A DNA stretch of 64,000 nt from Rubricoccus sp963708165 (lineage in GTDB: Bacteria > Bacteroidota > Rhodothermia > Rhodothermales > Rubricoccaceae): contig OY970187.1 in assembly GCA_963708165.1 (NCBI GenBank), positions 372,001 to 436,000 of the forward strand, written 5' to 3'. Numbering within the stretch: position 1 is the stretch's first letter; every line of letters starts with the position of its first letter. Below, in pieces: positions 16,341 through 23,682 of this stretch. Below the pieces are notes generated by a model. The model saw only the letters and a program-made list of their open reading frames with translations, was not told the origin of the DNA and did no database searches. Both the position numbers and the translations under genes were made by a program.

Positions 16341-17378
16341 TTAGACCGCGACGAGATCGGCGGGCGCGATGGTCCGGTCGATGGCGAGCGCGACGCGGCG
16401 CACCTGGTCCATCAACTCGTCGAACTGGTCGAAATAGAGCGACTGCGGGCCGTCGGAGAGTGCCTCTGGCGGGTTGGGGTGCGTCTCGATCATGAGTCCG
16501 TCGGCGCCCGCGGCGACTGAAGCGCGGGCCATCGGCATCACCTTGTCGCGCAGGCCGACGCCGTGGCTGGGGTCGGCGATGATGGGCAGGTGGCTGCGCT
16601 TCTTGACGACCGGGATCGCCGAGAGGTCGAGCGTGTTGCGCGTTGCGGTCTCGTAGGTGCGGATGCCGCGCTCGCACAGGATCACGTTCGGGTTGTCCTC
16701 CGCCAGGATGTACTCCGCGCTCTGCAGCCACTCCTCGATGGTGGCCGCCATGCCGCGCTTGAGCAAAACGGGGAGCTTGGTTTTGCCCACCTCCTGCAAC
16801 AGCGGGAAGTTTTGCATGTTGCGCGCGCCGATCTGAAAGATGTGCGCGTACTTCGCGACCGCGTCGATCTGCTTGGGCCGCATCACTTCGGTTACCACCT
16901 TGAGGCTGTGCCGGTCGGCCGCCTCACGCATCATCTTGAGACCCTCCACGCCCAGGCCCTGGAACGCGTAGGGCGACGAGCGCGGCTTGTACGCGCCACC
17001 TCTCAAGATCCGAGCGCCCGCACGCGCGACCGCTGCCGCCGACGCTTCGATCTGCTCCTCGCTCTCGACAGAGCACGGCCCCGCCATGACGATCACCTCG
17101 TTGCCACCCACGATCACACCGTCCACGTTGACCGTGCTCGGCTCCGGGTGCCACGCGCGAGAGGCCAGCTTGTAGGGGCTGGAGATGCGAAACACGTCCT
17201 TGACGCCGTCCAGCACCTTGATGTGGCGCACGTCAAAGTCCGGCCGCGCGCCGATGGCACCCAGGACGGTATGCTCGGCACCCGTCGAGCGGTGCACGCC
17301 GAAGCCATAGCCGTCCAGCCGTTGCACGACAGCTTCGATCTGGGCCTCTGGCGCCCCTGGGTTCATTACTACGACCAT
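16341..17378 (-). CDS. aroF: 3-deoxy-7-phosphoheptulonate synthase (DAHP synthase, type I-beta)
   Basis: First step of the shikimate pathway, condensing PEP and erythrose-4-phosphate. N-terminal ferredoxin-like domain MVVVMNPGAPEAQIEAVVQR; catalytic barrel with MAGPCSVESEEQ, RGGAYKPRSSPYAFQG, VLLKRGM, CERGIRTYE and DPSHGVGLRDKV. This matches the type with an N-terminal regulatory domain rather than a chorismate-mutase fusion. ATG 17378 fits homologues; a GTG nine bases upstream is possible. A TAGCTTTC sequence 36 bases upstream (17415-17422) is a weak promoter candidate. Confidence 0.96.
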   Translation of the reverse strand: MVVVMNPGAPEAQIEAVVQRLDGYGFGVHRSTGAEHTVLGAIGARPDFDVRHIKVLDGVKDVFRISSPYKLASRAWHPEPSTVNVDGVIVGGNEVIVMAGPCSVESEEQIEASAAAVARAGARILRGGAYKPRSSPYAFQGLGVEGLKMMREAADRHSLKVVTEVMRPKQIDAVAKYAHIFQIGARNMQNFPLLQEVGKTKLPVLLKRGMAATIEEWLQSAEYILAEDNPNVILCERGIRTYETATRNTLDLSAIPVVKKRSHLPIIADPSHGVGLRDKVMPMARASVAAGADGLMIETHPNPPEALSDGPQSLYFDQFDELMDQVRRVALAIDRTIAPADLVAV

Positions 17379-17556
17379 GTCCGTCACGGGAGTGGGGGTG
17401 TTTCAGGCGAAAGTGAAAGCTACGAGCCGCCCCAGCGGGCATTTCTCAGCCGGGCGGTTTGGCCGCGTCCTCACGCGAGGCATCCACTGCGCGCACCAAC
17501 CACGCCTCAGAGGCACCGCCTTGCCTGGACATCCTCCGCCAGAGGCCTCTGGCGCG

Positions 17557-17823
17557 CTACCTGACGTGCAGATCGCCACTCGCCGCTTCGCGCAACGCCG
17601 CCTTCTCCTCTGGCGAATAGCTGTGCACGTCGCGGCCGTCCAGCGCTCCGGCCATCGCGTACAAAAACAGAAGGTGAGCCGGCCCGCCCGCGCGATGCCT
17701 GAGCATTCGGTACGCCAGAGGCGCGCCCGCCTCGCGCAGATCCTCGGCCGTGTGGATCCCGACTTTTCCGAGAGACCTGGCCGAGTACGGCCCCAGGTTG
17801 CGCAGGGTCTCGACGCGTGCCAC
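17557..17823 (-). CDS. TfoX C-terminal-domain protein
   Basis: 88 residues that align with the TfoX_C domain: VETLRNLGPYSARSLGKVGI, TAEDLREAGAPLAYRMLR, then LLYAM-like FLYAMAGALDG and SPEEKAALREAA. It is a helix-hairpin-helix-like helical unit found at the C-terminus of the competence regulator TfoX/Sxy and also alone. The N-terminal TfoX domain is absent. The GTG start overlaps the upstream stop (TAGTG), so it is coupled to the DUF3601-like gene and the histidine kinase. A role in competence cannot be assumed from this domain alone, but it is notable next to an uptake-sequence-like motif. Confidence 0.85.
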   Translation of the reverse strand: MARVETLRNLGPYSARSLGKVGIHTAEDLREAGAPLAYRMLRHRAGGPAHLLFLYAMAGALDGRDVHSYSPEEKAALREAASGDLHVR

Positions 17824-18047
17824 TAGACAAGGCGCAGGTAGCGGTCGACGTGTTCCACGATCTCGGCCTGGCGCTCTTCATCCAGATAGAGCGTTTCCTC
17901 TTCGAACGCCATCGCGAACGTGCCGCCAGAGGGCGCGATCTTTTCCAGCGTAAACCGGTCGCCGACGAGCACGACGGTGTTGTTGTCGTCGCGGAAAGAG
18001 CGCGTGGCGACATACGTCTCTCCCACCTCCAGATCAGTTAGCCTCAT
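17823..18047 (-). CDS. Small DUF3601-like protein
   Basis: 74 residues: LEVGETYVATRSFRDDNNTV, VLVGDRFTLEKIAPS and a downstream acidic helix. The pattern (VGxxY, F.D, GD.FTL) resembles DUF3601 proteins, small cytosolic proteins of unknown role. The start ATG overlaps the histidine-kinase TGA (ATGA). Family call is moderate. Confidence 0.55.
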   Translation of the reverse strand: MRLTDLEVGETYVATRSFRDDNNTVVLVGDRFTLEKIAPSGGTFAMAFEEETLYLDEERQAEIVEHVDRYLRLV

Positions 18048-19522
18048 ACCGAGGCAACCGTGAACTCGTCCTCGGGCATGAGTTGGTCGGCGGCGTCGGA
18101 GCCTTCGAGTGGGAGCTCGAACCAGAATCGCGTGCCGCGGCCCTTTGTGCTCTCCACGTGCGGCGTCGTGCCGTGGGCTTCCAGGATTTGCTTGGTGATC
18201 GCGAGACCCAGGCCGGTCCCGCCCATCTTGCGCGAGCGGGCCGTGTCGATGCGGTAAAAGCGCTCGAAAATGCGGTCCAAGTGCTCGGCACCGATGCCGC
18301 GTCCGGTGTCGACCACCTCGATCCGCGCCTGGTCCAAGTGGCGGCGCATCCGGCACCGGACGGAGCCCTCGTCGGTGTACGAGATCGCGTTGTCGATAAG
18401 GTTGGTGAGCACCTGCCGGATGCGGTTGCGGTCGGCGTAGACCATCACGGACGGGTTTTCGAAGCTGAGTTCCAGCCCCTTGTCGATGGCCTTCGGTTCT
18501 AGCATCTCGCCGATCTCTTCGATCAGTTCCTGCAGGTCGAAGGTCTCAGGACGCACCATGTCCTCCCGGTATTCCAGCTTGGCAATCTCGATGAGATCGG
18601 AGAACAGGTTGTTGAGCCGATGGAGGTTGGCGAGCCCCTTCTGCGCGTAGCGCTTGCGCTGCTCGGCGGGAAGCGTATCGCTCGCGAGAGCTTCGAGATA
18701 GCCAAAGACCGCAAAAATAGGGTTTTTGACCTCGTGCGAGACATTGCCGATGAACTCGCTCTGCACGCGCTGCGCCTGCTTCAACTCCCCGATGTCTCGG
18801 CGGAACTGCGAGGCCATGCGGTTCAGACTCCGCGTGAGCGCGGAGAACTCCTTGGTGCGTGTGCGCACGTGAATCGAGCGCTCCAGGTCGCCTTCGGCGA
18901 TGCGCTCGGCGCTTCGCGTGATCGCACGCAGAGGCCCCACTACCTGCCGACTTGCGATCCAGGCGCCGATGAGCGCAAACAGGAGCGCGAGGGCCATGCC
19001 GATCGCGAGAACAGCCTGCACCTTCTGCATGGCGCGGAACAGCGGAGGCGCAGGCTCTCCGAGACGAATCAGGAGCTCTGTATCGGGCCGGAAAACGGCC
19101 ACGAACAGCTTTTCGTCCCCATTAACCTCCCGTTCGGACGTACCGACGACGCCAGAGGCGAGCGCTTCCCTGACTTCCTCGCGGCCGAAAAACGCCTCTG
19201 GCGAAACGGCGGCATCACCGAAGCTGCCCAACAACTCGCCGCGCGTGGCAATGTCGATGTCGAGTTCGGTCACACCCGCGATTTGCTCGCCCAGGCGAAG
19301 CATCGTCGCGCGGTCGGGCTGCGCTTCGAGCTGGTATGCGAAGCGGTCGGCTTGCTGGTGAAGCGTCTCGCGTGCGGCCTCGCGGATTTGGCCGCGGAGC
19401 ACGAAGTACGAATACAAGCCCACTCCCACAACAGCGGCCCCGACAAAGAGGCCGAAGGTGAGCATCATCCACGACTGGACCGACGCCCGCCGAGGGAGAA
19501 AGGGAATGCGGAAGCGAGGCAT
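18044..19522 (-). CDS. Sensor histidine kinase (PhoR-like)
   Basis: 492 residues. TM1 (MMLTFGLFVGAAVVGVGLYS), a periplasmic sensing segment of about 125 residues, TM2 (AVLAIGMALALLFALIGAWI), HAMP (RQVVGPLRAITRSAERIAEG), HisKA with the phospho-acceptor His in FIGNVSHEVKNPI, and HATPase with DNAISYTDEG, DTGRGIG and GGTGLGL. It pairs with the response regulator upstream (72-base gap) and overlaps a downstream small gene. The ligand is unknown. Confidence 0.95.
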   Translation of the reverse strand: MPRFRIPFLPRRASVQSWMMLTFGLFVGAAVVGVGLYSYFVLRGQIREAARETLHQQADRFAYQLEAQPDRATMLRLGEQIAGVTELDIDIATRGELLGSFGDAAVSPEAFFGREEVREALASGVVGTSEREVNGDEKLFVAVFRPDTELLIRLGEPAPPLFRAMQKVQAVLAIGMALALLFALIGAWIASRQVVGPLRAITRSAERIAEGDLERSIHVRTRTKEFSALTRSLNRMASQFRRDIGELKQAQRVQSEFIGNVSHEVKNPIFAVFGYLEALASDTLPAEQRKRYAQKGLANLHRLNNLFSDLIEIAKLEYREDMVRPETFDLQELIEEIGEMLEPKAIDKGLELSFENPSVMVYADRNRIRQVLTNLIDNAISYTDEGSVRCRMRRHLDQARIEVVDTGRGIGAEHLDRIFERFYRIDTARSRKMGGTGLGLAITKQILEAHGTTPHVESTKGRGTRFWFELPLEGSDAADQLMPEDEFTVASV

Positions 19523-19593
19523 ATGCGCCGCGTGTCGCCAGAGGCGCCAGAGGACCTGAGCCGTGCGAGCTCAAGCCTCTGGCGTGCTCAGGT

Positions 19594-20301
19594 TCACGCT
19601 TCTTCGGCTGCTTCCTCCACGAACCGGTAGCCCACACCGCGGACGGTCTGGATGTGCCGCGCGAAGTCGCCCAGCTTCTCGCGCAGGTTCTTGATGTGCG
19701 CGTCGACGGTGCGCTCGGTGACCATCATGGCGTCCTTCCAGATGGTTTCGAGCAGCTGCTGGCGCGTAAACGCCTTGCGCGGGTGGCGCACCAGGTAGCG
19801 CAGGAGTTCGAACTCCGTCAGCGTCAGGCCGAGGTCGTCGCCGCCGAGGGTGGCGCGGTACTCGTCCTCGTAGATGGTGAGGCCCGCGACGCTGAGCGTC
19901 TTGCTCTCCTCCGTTCCGGTGCGGCGAAGCACCGCGCGAATGTTCGCGAGGACGACCTGTGGGCTGACGGGCTTGGTCAGGTAGGTGTCACCGCCGGCGG
20001 CGAGGCCTTCGAGCATGTCGCTCTCTTCGGTCTTGGCCGTCAGGAAGAGGATCGGAATCGTCTCCGTCTCAACGCGACCACGTACTTTCTTGGCGATCTC
20101 GAAGCCGCTCATGCCCGGAAGCATCACGTCGAGGACCATGCAGTCAATGTCGGGACCTGCTTTGGCGATCGCTTCGTCACCATCGTGGGCGACGAGAACG
20201 TTGTAGCCCTCCTCTCGGAGGAAGTGGGAGATGATCTCGGCAACGTCTTCTTCGTCGTCGACAACGAGGATCGTGATCTCAGAGGGGGTGGCGGTGGCCA
20301 T
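19594..20301 (-). CDS. OmpR/PhoB-family response regulator
   Basis: 235 residues. Receiver domain with acidic pocket VVDDEED, phosphorylation site in CMVLDVMLPGMSG, switch Thr in LFLTAKTEES and Lys in TYLTKPVSP; C-terminal winged helix with LTLTEFELLRYLVRHP and TVDAHIKNLREKLGDF, ending GVGYRFVEE. Transcribed ahead of the kinase gene on the minus strand; likely its cognate partner. Target genes are unknown. Confidence 0.96.
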   Translation of the reverse strand: MATATPSEITILVVDDEEDVAEIISHFLREEGYNVLVAHDGDEAIAKAGPDIDCMVLDVMLPGMSGFEIAKKVRGRVETETIPILFLTAKTEESDMLEGLAAGGDTYLTKPVSPQVVLANIRAVLRRTGTEESKTLSVAGLTIYEDEYRATLGGDDLGLTLTEFELLRYLVRHPRKAFTRQQLLETIWKDAMMVTERTVDAHIKNLREKLGDFARHIQTVRGVGYRFVEEAAEEA

Positions 20302-20414
20302 GCAGCGAGGGGGCTAGCGGAAAGGGTGAGGGAACCTACTACGCCAGAGGCTGCCTGCAGTTCTGCATCTTCACAAATGATGATTTAGGCGCGAGGTCTC
20401 TGACGCTACTGAGT

Positions 20415-21580
20415 TTAGCGAGACGGTTTCCAAGCCTCTGGCGCGTCGTCCCGCCGCGTCCGAGCAACGCGCGCCGCGAGCCCGCAGGTGAGGTCGTACG
20501 TGATCGTTTGGGCTGCGAGGGCCTGATCGTGAACGTCGGGACCGCCTGCGCCGAAGATCACGGCTTCATCTCCGACGCGAACCGGTGGCGCGTCGCCAGA
20601 GGCCTCTGGCGGGTCTGCGGGGCCGAGGTCGACCATGAGCATGTCCATGCACACGCGCCCGACAATAGGAAACAGGCGGCCGCCGATGCCGACCGAACCC
20701 GCGTTGGAAAGCGCGCGCGGCGACGCCGTCGGCGTAGCCCGCGGCGAGCGTGGCGATGCGGCGGGGCTCGGGCGCGGTCCACGTGCGGCCGTAGCTCACG
20801 CTCTCCCCCGCCGCGACGAGTCTGGAGGTGAGACACGCGCGTCGAGAGGCGCATCGCGGGGCGCAGTCCTGCGGCGCGAAGGGCTGGCGTGAGGTCTGAG
20901 CCAGACGACAGTCCGTACAGCACGCCGCCTGCGCGGACAAACGTGCCCGGCCGCGCGACGGCCGCGCGCAGCCGCAACAGCGCCGGGCCGTTGGCGACGT
21001 GCACCGCCTCTGGCGCCAGAGGCCCCAGCGACTCGACGAGCGCGTCGAAGGTGGCGAGTTGATGGCGCGCGTAGCCCAGGTCGCCGTCGGCGGTCGCGAG
21101 GTGGGTCCAGAGCGCGTCCACGGTCACCCCGGGCGCGTCGCGCAGACGCTGCAATGCCTCGGGTACAGCCTCTGGCGCGAAGCCCAAGCGGTGCATTCCG
21201 GTGTCGACTTTGACGTGGCACGCCAGAGGCCCGTGCTGTGCCGCGGCCTCGATGACGGCGGCGACGACCTCTGGCGAGGAAACGGTCACGCCCAGACCCA
21301 ACCGCGCGTAGGCCGCGAGCGATTCCGCCAGAGGCGCAGCGAAGACGAGGATGGGGACTGCGATGCCCGCCTCGCGCAGTTCGGAGGCTTCACCGACCGT
21401 CGCGACGGCGAGGCACCCAACGCCTTCCTCGATCAGCACGCGGGCGACCGGCACGGCGCCGTGGCCGTAGGCGTCGGCTTTGACCACGCCCATGAGGGCT
21501 GCGGGCGCCGCGAGCCGTGCGAGGGTTCGCGCGTTGTGGCGGATGGCGCCGAGGTCAGTCTCGGCTCGGGTCGTAGGCAT
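20415..21580 (-). CDS. alr: Alanine racemase (two frame breaks)
   Basis: Makes D-alanine for peptidoglycan. N-terminal PLP-barrel with the PLP lysine in MGVVKADAYGHG, VDTGMHRLG, and WTHLATAD; the C-terminal domain is split over other frames: ESVSYGRTW and TLAAGYADGV in one, GRVCMDMLMVDLG and the end in a third. Skipping one base at about 20821 and another in the GC run near 20715 gives a normal chain (ARALSN then VGIGGR). Two extra bases are the simplest explanation; a pseudogene is possible but less likely, with ddl and murF also here. 113 bases of spacer separate it from the response regulator. Confidence 0.88.
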
Positions 21581-21595
21581 GCCTCTGGCGCGCGG

Positions 21596-22228
21596 CTATT
21601 CGCCAGAGGCGGGTAAGATTTCGAGGCCGTCTGCAATGCTCTGCCATTGCTCCGGATCGGCGCCCGGCTGCGTGGCTGCCATCACGACGACAAAACCAGG
21701 CTCGGCATCGAGAATGCCGAGATGCAGCGTCGCATCCAGCCCCTCTTCTCCTGGCACGGTTTCACGGATCGTCTGCCATCGAAACGGGTGCTCGTCTATC
21801 GTCCGCATGTCGACCGGCGAGATCACAAACTTCTCTGGGCTCGGCGGGTCTCCGAGCCCGAAGAAGAAGGCGGCAAACGCCCCGACGCGAGCCTCTGGCG
21901 TGAGCCCCGGGACGAACTCCTCCATCCTGTCGCTGGGGAAAAACGAAAGCGTGACCTGCGCCGAGTCACTCGGGTGCGCAAGCTTGATTTCCCCAGGTAT
22001 TGTCTCGCTGTTTGCAGGCGACACGATCCACGGCTGCGGAACTCGGATGAGAAAGCGCCCGGTTAGGCTCGGCAGCGTACGGTCGGCAGGCAGCGCCTCG
22101 GTCGTCTCCTTCCAGGTCCCGTCCTCGTAGAGCACAAATGTGCGCTCGCCGCCAGAGACCGCTGCGATGGACTGTCCCCTTGCGCCAGAGGACAGCGCGA
22201 GCATGAGCAGTAGAAGCAGTGCGCGCAT
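21596..22228 (-). CDS. Secreted protein of unknown function
   Basis: 210 residues with signal peptide MRALLLLLMLALSSGARGQ, then ERTFVLYEDGTWKETTE, a short Bacteroidota-style segment often found at the front of secreted proteins, and a C-terminal domain with TLHLGILDAEPGFVVVMAAT reminiscent of PsbP/PA-like folds that bind at the membrane surface. I do not recognise a named family with confidence. It lies between alr (start 21580) and alanine dehydrogenase, and its ATG is 3 bases from the upstream stop, so it is probably co-transcribed with alanine dehydrogenase. Confidence 0.7.
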   Translation of the reverse strand: MRALLLLLMLALSSGARGQSIAAVSGGERTFVLYEDGTWKETTEALPADRTLPSLTGRFLIRVPQPWIVSPANSETIPGEIKLAHPSDSAQVTLSFFPSDRMEEFVPGLTPEARVGAFAAFFFGLGDPPSPEKFVISPVDMRTIDEHPFRWQTIRETVPGEEGLDATLHLGILDAEPGFVVVMAATQPGADPEQWQSIADGLEILPASGE

Positions 22229-22230
22229 GG

Positions 22231-23451
22231 CTAGATGCCGCTGGCGATGAGGAGTTCGATGCCGCGGTGGGGCATGCCGAACATTGTGGCGAGGCTCTTT
22301 TTGCACAGGTGGCCGCGGTAGACATAGGTACCGGCCTGCAGGCTGAGGTTGTTCCACAGCGCGTCGTTGATGCTCGGCGCGTCGCCGATCTCCATCATGT
22401 ACGGCGTGAGCACGTTGGAGAGCGCGTAGGTGGCCGTCCGCGCGACGGCGCTAGGCAGGTTGGGCACGCAGTGGTGGATCACGCCGTGCCGCACGAACGT
22501 CGGCTCGTCGGTCGTGGTCGGGCGGCTGGTCTCGACGCATCCGCCCTGGTCGATTACCACGTCCACGATCACCGCGCCGTCGCGCATCTTGGCGACGGTC
22601 TCCTCGGTCACGAGGACAGGCGAGCGCGTGCCGACGCCCATCATCGCGCCGATCACCACGTCTGCGCGGCGCACGGCCTGGCGCACGTACTGCGGGTTGG
22701 CCATCGCCGTCGTCACGCGGCGGTCCAGGCTGTGCTCGATGGAGCGCAGCGCCGAGAGGTTGGTGTCGAGCACGATCACGTGTGCACCGAAGCCCAGCGC
22801 TGTCCGCGCCGCCCACTCCCCGACGACGCCCGCGCCCAGGATGACGACCGTCGCGGGCGGAACGCCCGAGATGCCGCCCAGCATGAGGCCGCGGCCTCCG
22901 GCAGTGCTTTCGAGCAACCGCGCCGCAGTCTGAACCGCCATCGAGCCCGAGATCTCGTGCATCATGCGCACGATGGGCAGCGTGCCGTCGGGCTCGGTGA
23001 TGAACTCGAAGCCGATGGCCGTCGCGCGGAGATCCATGAGCCGCTTGAGCATATCCGGCGAGACCGCACCGAGGTGCATGGCACTGACGAGCACCTGCCG
23101 CTCTTTCATCATCGAGATCTCGTCCGGCCGCGGCGGAAACACCTTTACGACCACGTCGGAGTCGCCGTAGATCTCGCCCGCAGACTCCATGACCTCGGCC
23201 CCCGCCTCCGCGTAGGCGTGGTCGGAAAAGTGCGCCGCGTCACCCGCGCCGCTCTCGATGCGAACCTCGTGGCCGCTGGCGATGAGCAGCCCCGCGGCGT
23301 AGGGCGCGAGCGCCACGCGGCGCTCCTGATTGGGCGCCTCGCTAGGCACGCCGATCCGCAGTCGGCGCTGCGCGGTCGAGGTCTTCTTCTCCTTCTCCAG
23401 CGGGAGCAGCGCCACATCGGCGCCGAGGCCCTGAATCGAAGGGAGTTCCAT
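22231..23451 (-). CDS. ald: Alanine dehydrogenase
   Basis: 406 residues, NAD-dependent interconversion of alanine and pyruvate. AlaDh/PNT N-terminal domain with RIGVPSEAPNQERRVALAP, VVVKVFPPRPDE (substrate Lys) and SAMHLGAV (catalytic His); Rossmann domain with ATVVILGAGVVGEWAARTA and VVIGAMMG; DVVIDQGGCVETS supplies the Asp. The N-terminus has about 30 extra residues before RIGVPSE, typical for Bacteroidota members. A TATCTTCG sequence about 30 bases upstream is a weak -7 candidate. Confidence 0.9.
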   Translation of the reverse strand: MELPSIQGLGADVALLPLEKEKKTSTAQRRLRIGVPSEAPNQERRVALAPYAAGLLIASGHEVRIESGAGDAAHFSDHAYAEAGAEVMESAGEIYGDSDVVVKVFPPRPDEISMMKERQVLVSAMHLGAVSPDMLKRLMDLRATAIGFEFITEPDGTLPIVRMMHEISGSMAVQTAARLLESTAGGRGLMLGGISGVPPATVVILGAGVVGEWAARTALGFGAHVIVLDTNLSALRSIEHSLDRRVTTAMANPQYVRQAVRRADVVIGAMMGVGTRSPVLVTEETVAKMRDGAVIVDVVIDQGGCVETSRPTTTDEPTFVRHGVIHHCVPNLPSAVARTATYALSNVLTPYMMEIGDAPSINDALWNNLSLQAGTYVYRGHLCKKSLATMFGMPHRGIELLIASGI

Positions 23452-23592
23452 GTAATCTGACGGCGTGCGTAAAAGGACAGGCGAAGATACTGCCGCTCGA
23501 ATCAGCCTCTGGCGGGGACTGGGGACTAGGAATCAAACCCGTAGCGTCGCAGCCTGCCACGATGAACCTGCAAGGGGTCTCCGATGCTCGTG

Positions 23593-23610
23593 CGCCTCTG
23601 GCGCCAGAGG
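23593..23610. repeat. 18-bp palindrome of the GCCTCTGGCG motif
   Basis: Perfect GCCTCTGGCGCCAGAGGC in the 231-base divergent spacer between ald and the acyl-CoA oxidase gene; two more single motif copies flank it. Confidence 0.9.
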
Positions 23611-23682
23611 CTCACTTTATGCCGCACGGCGGCAACCCGCATGCCTCTGGCGGGTTGACCAGGAAACCACTGCTGACGCCCG

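Noticed and set aside
17379..17560. Attenuator with aromatic-codon leader before DAHP synthase
   Set aside because: No small frame with Phe/Tyr/Trp codons followed by a T-tract hairpin was found.
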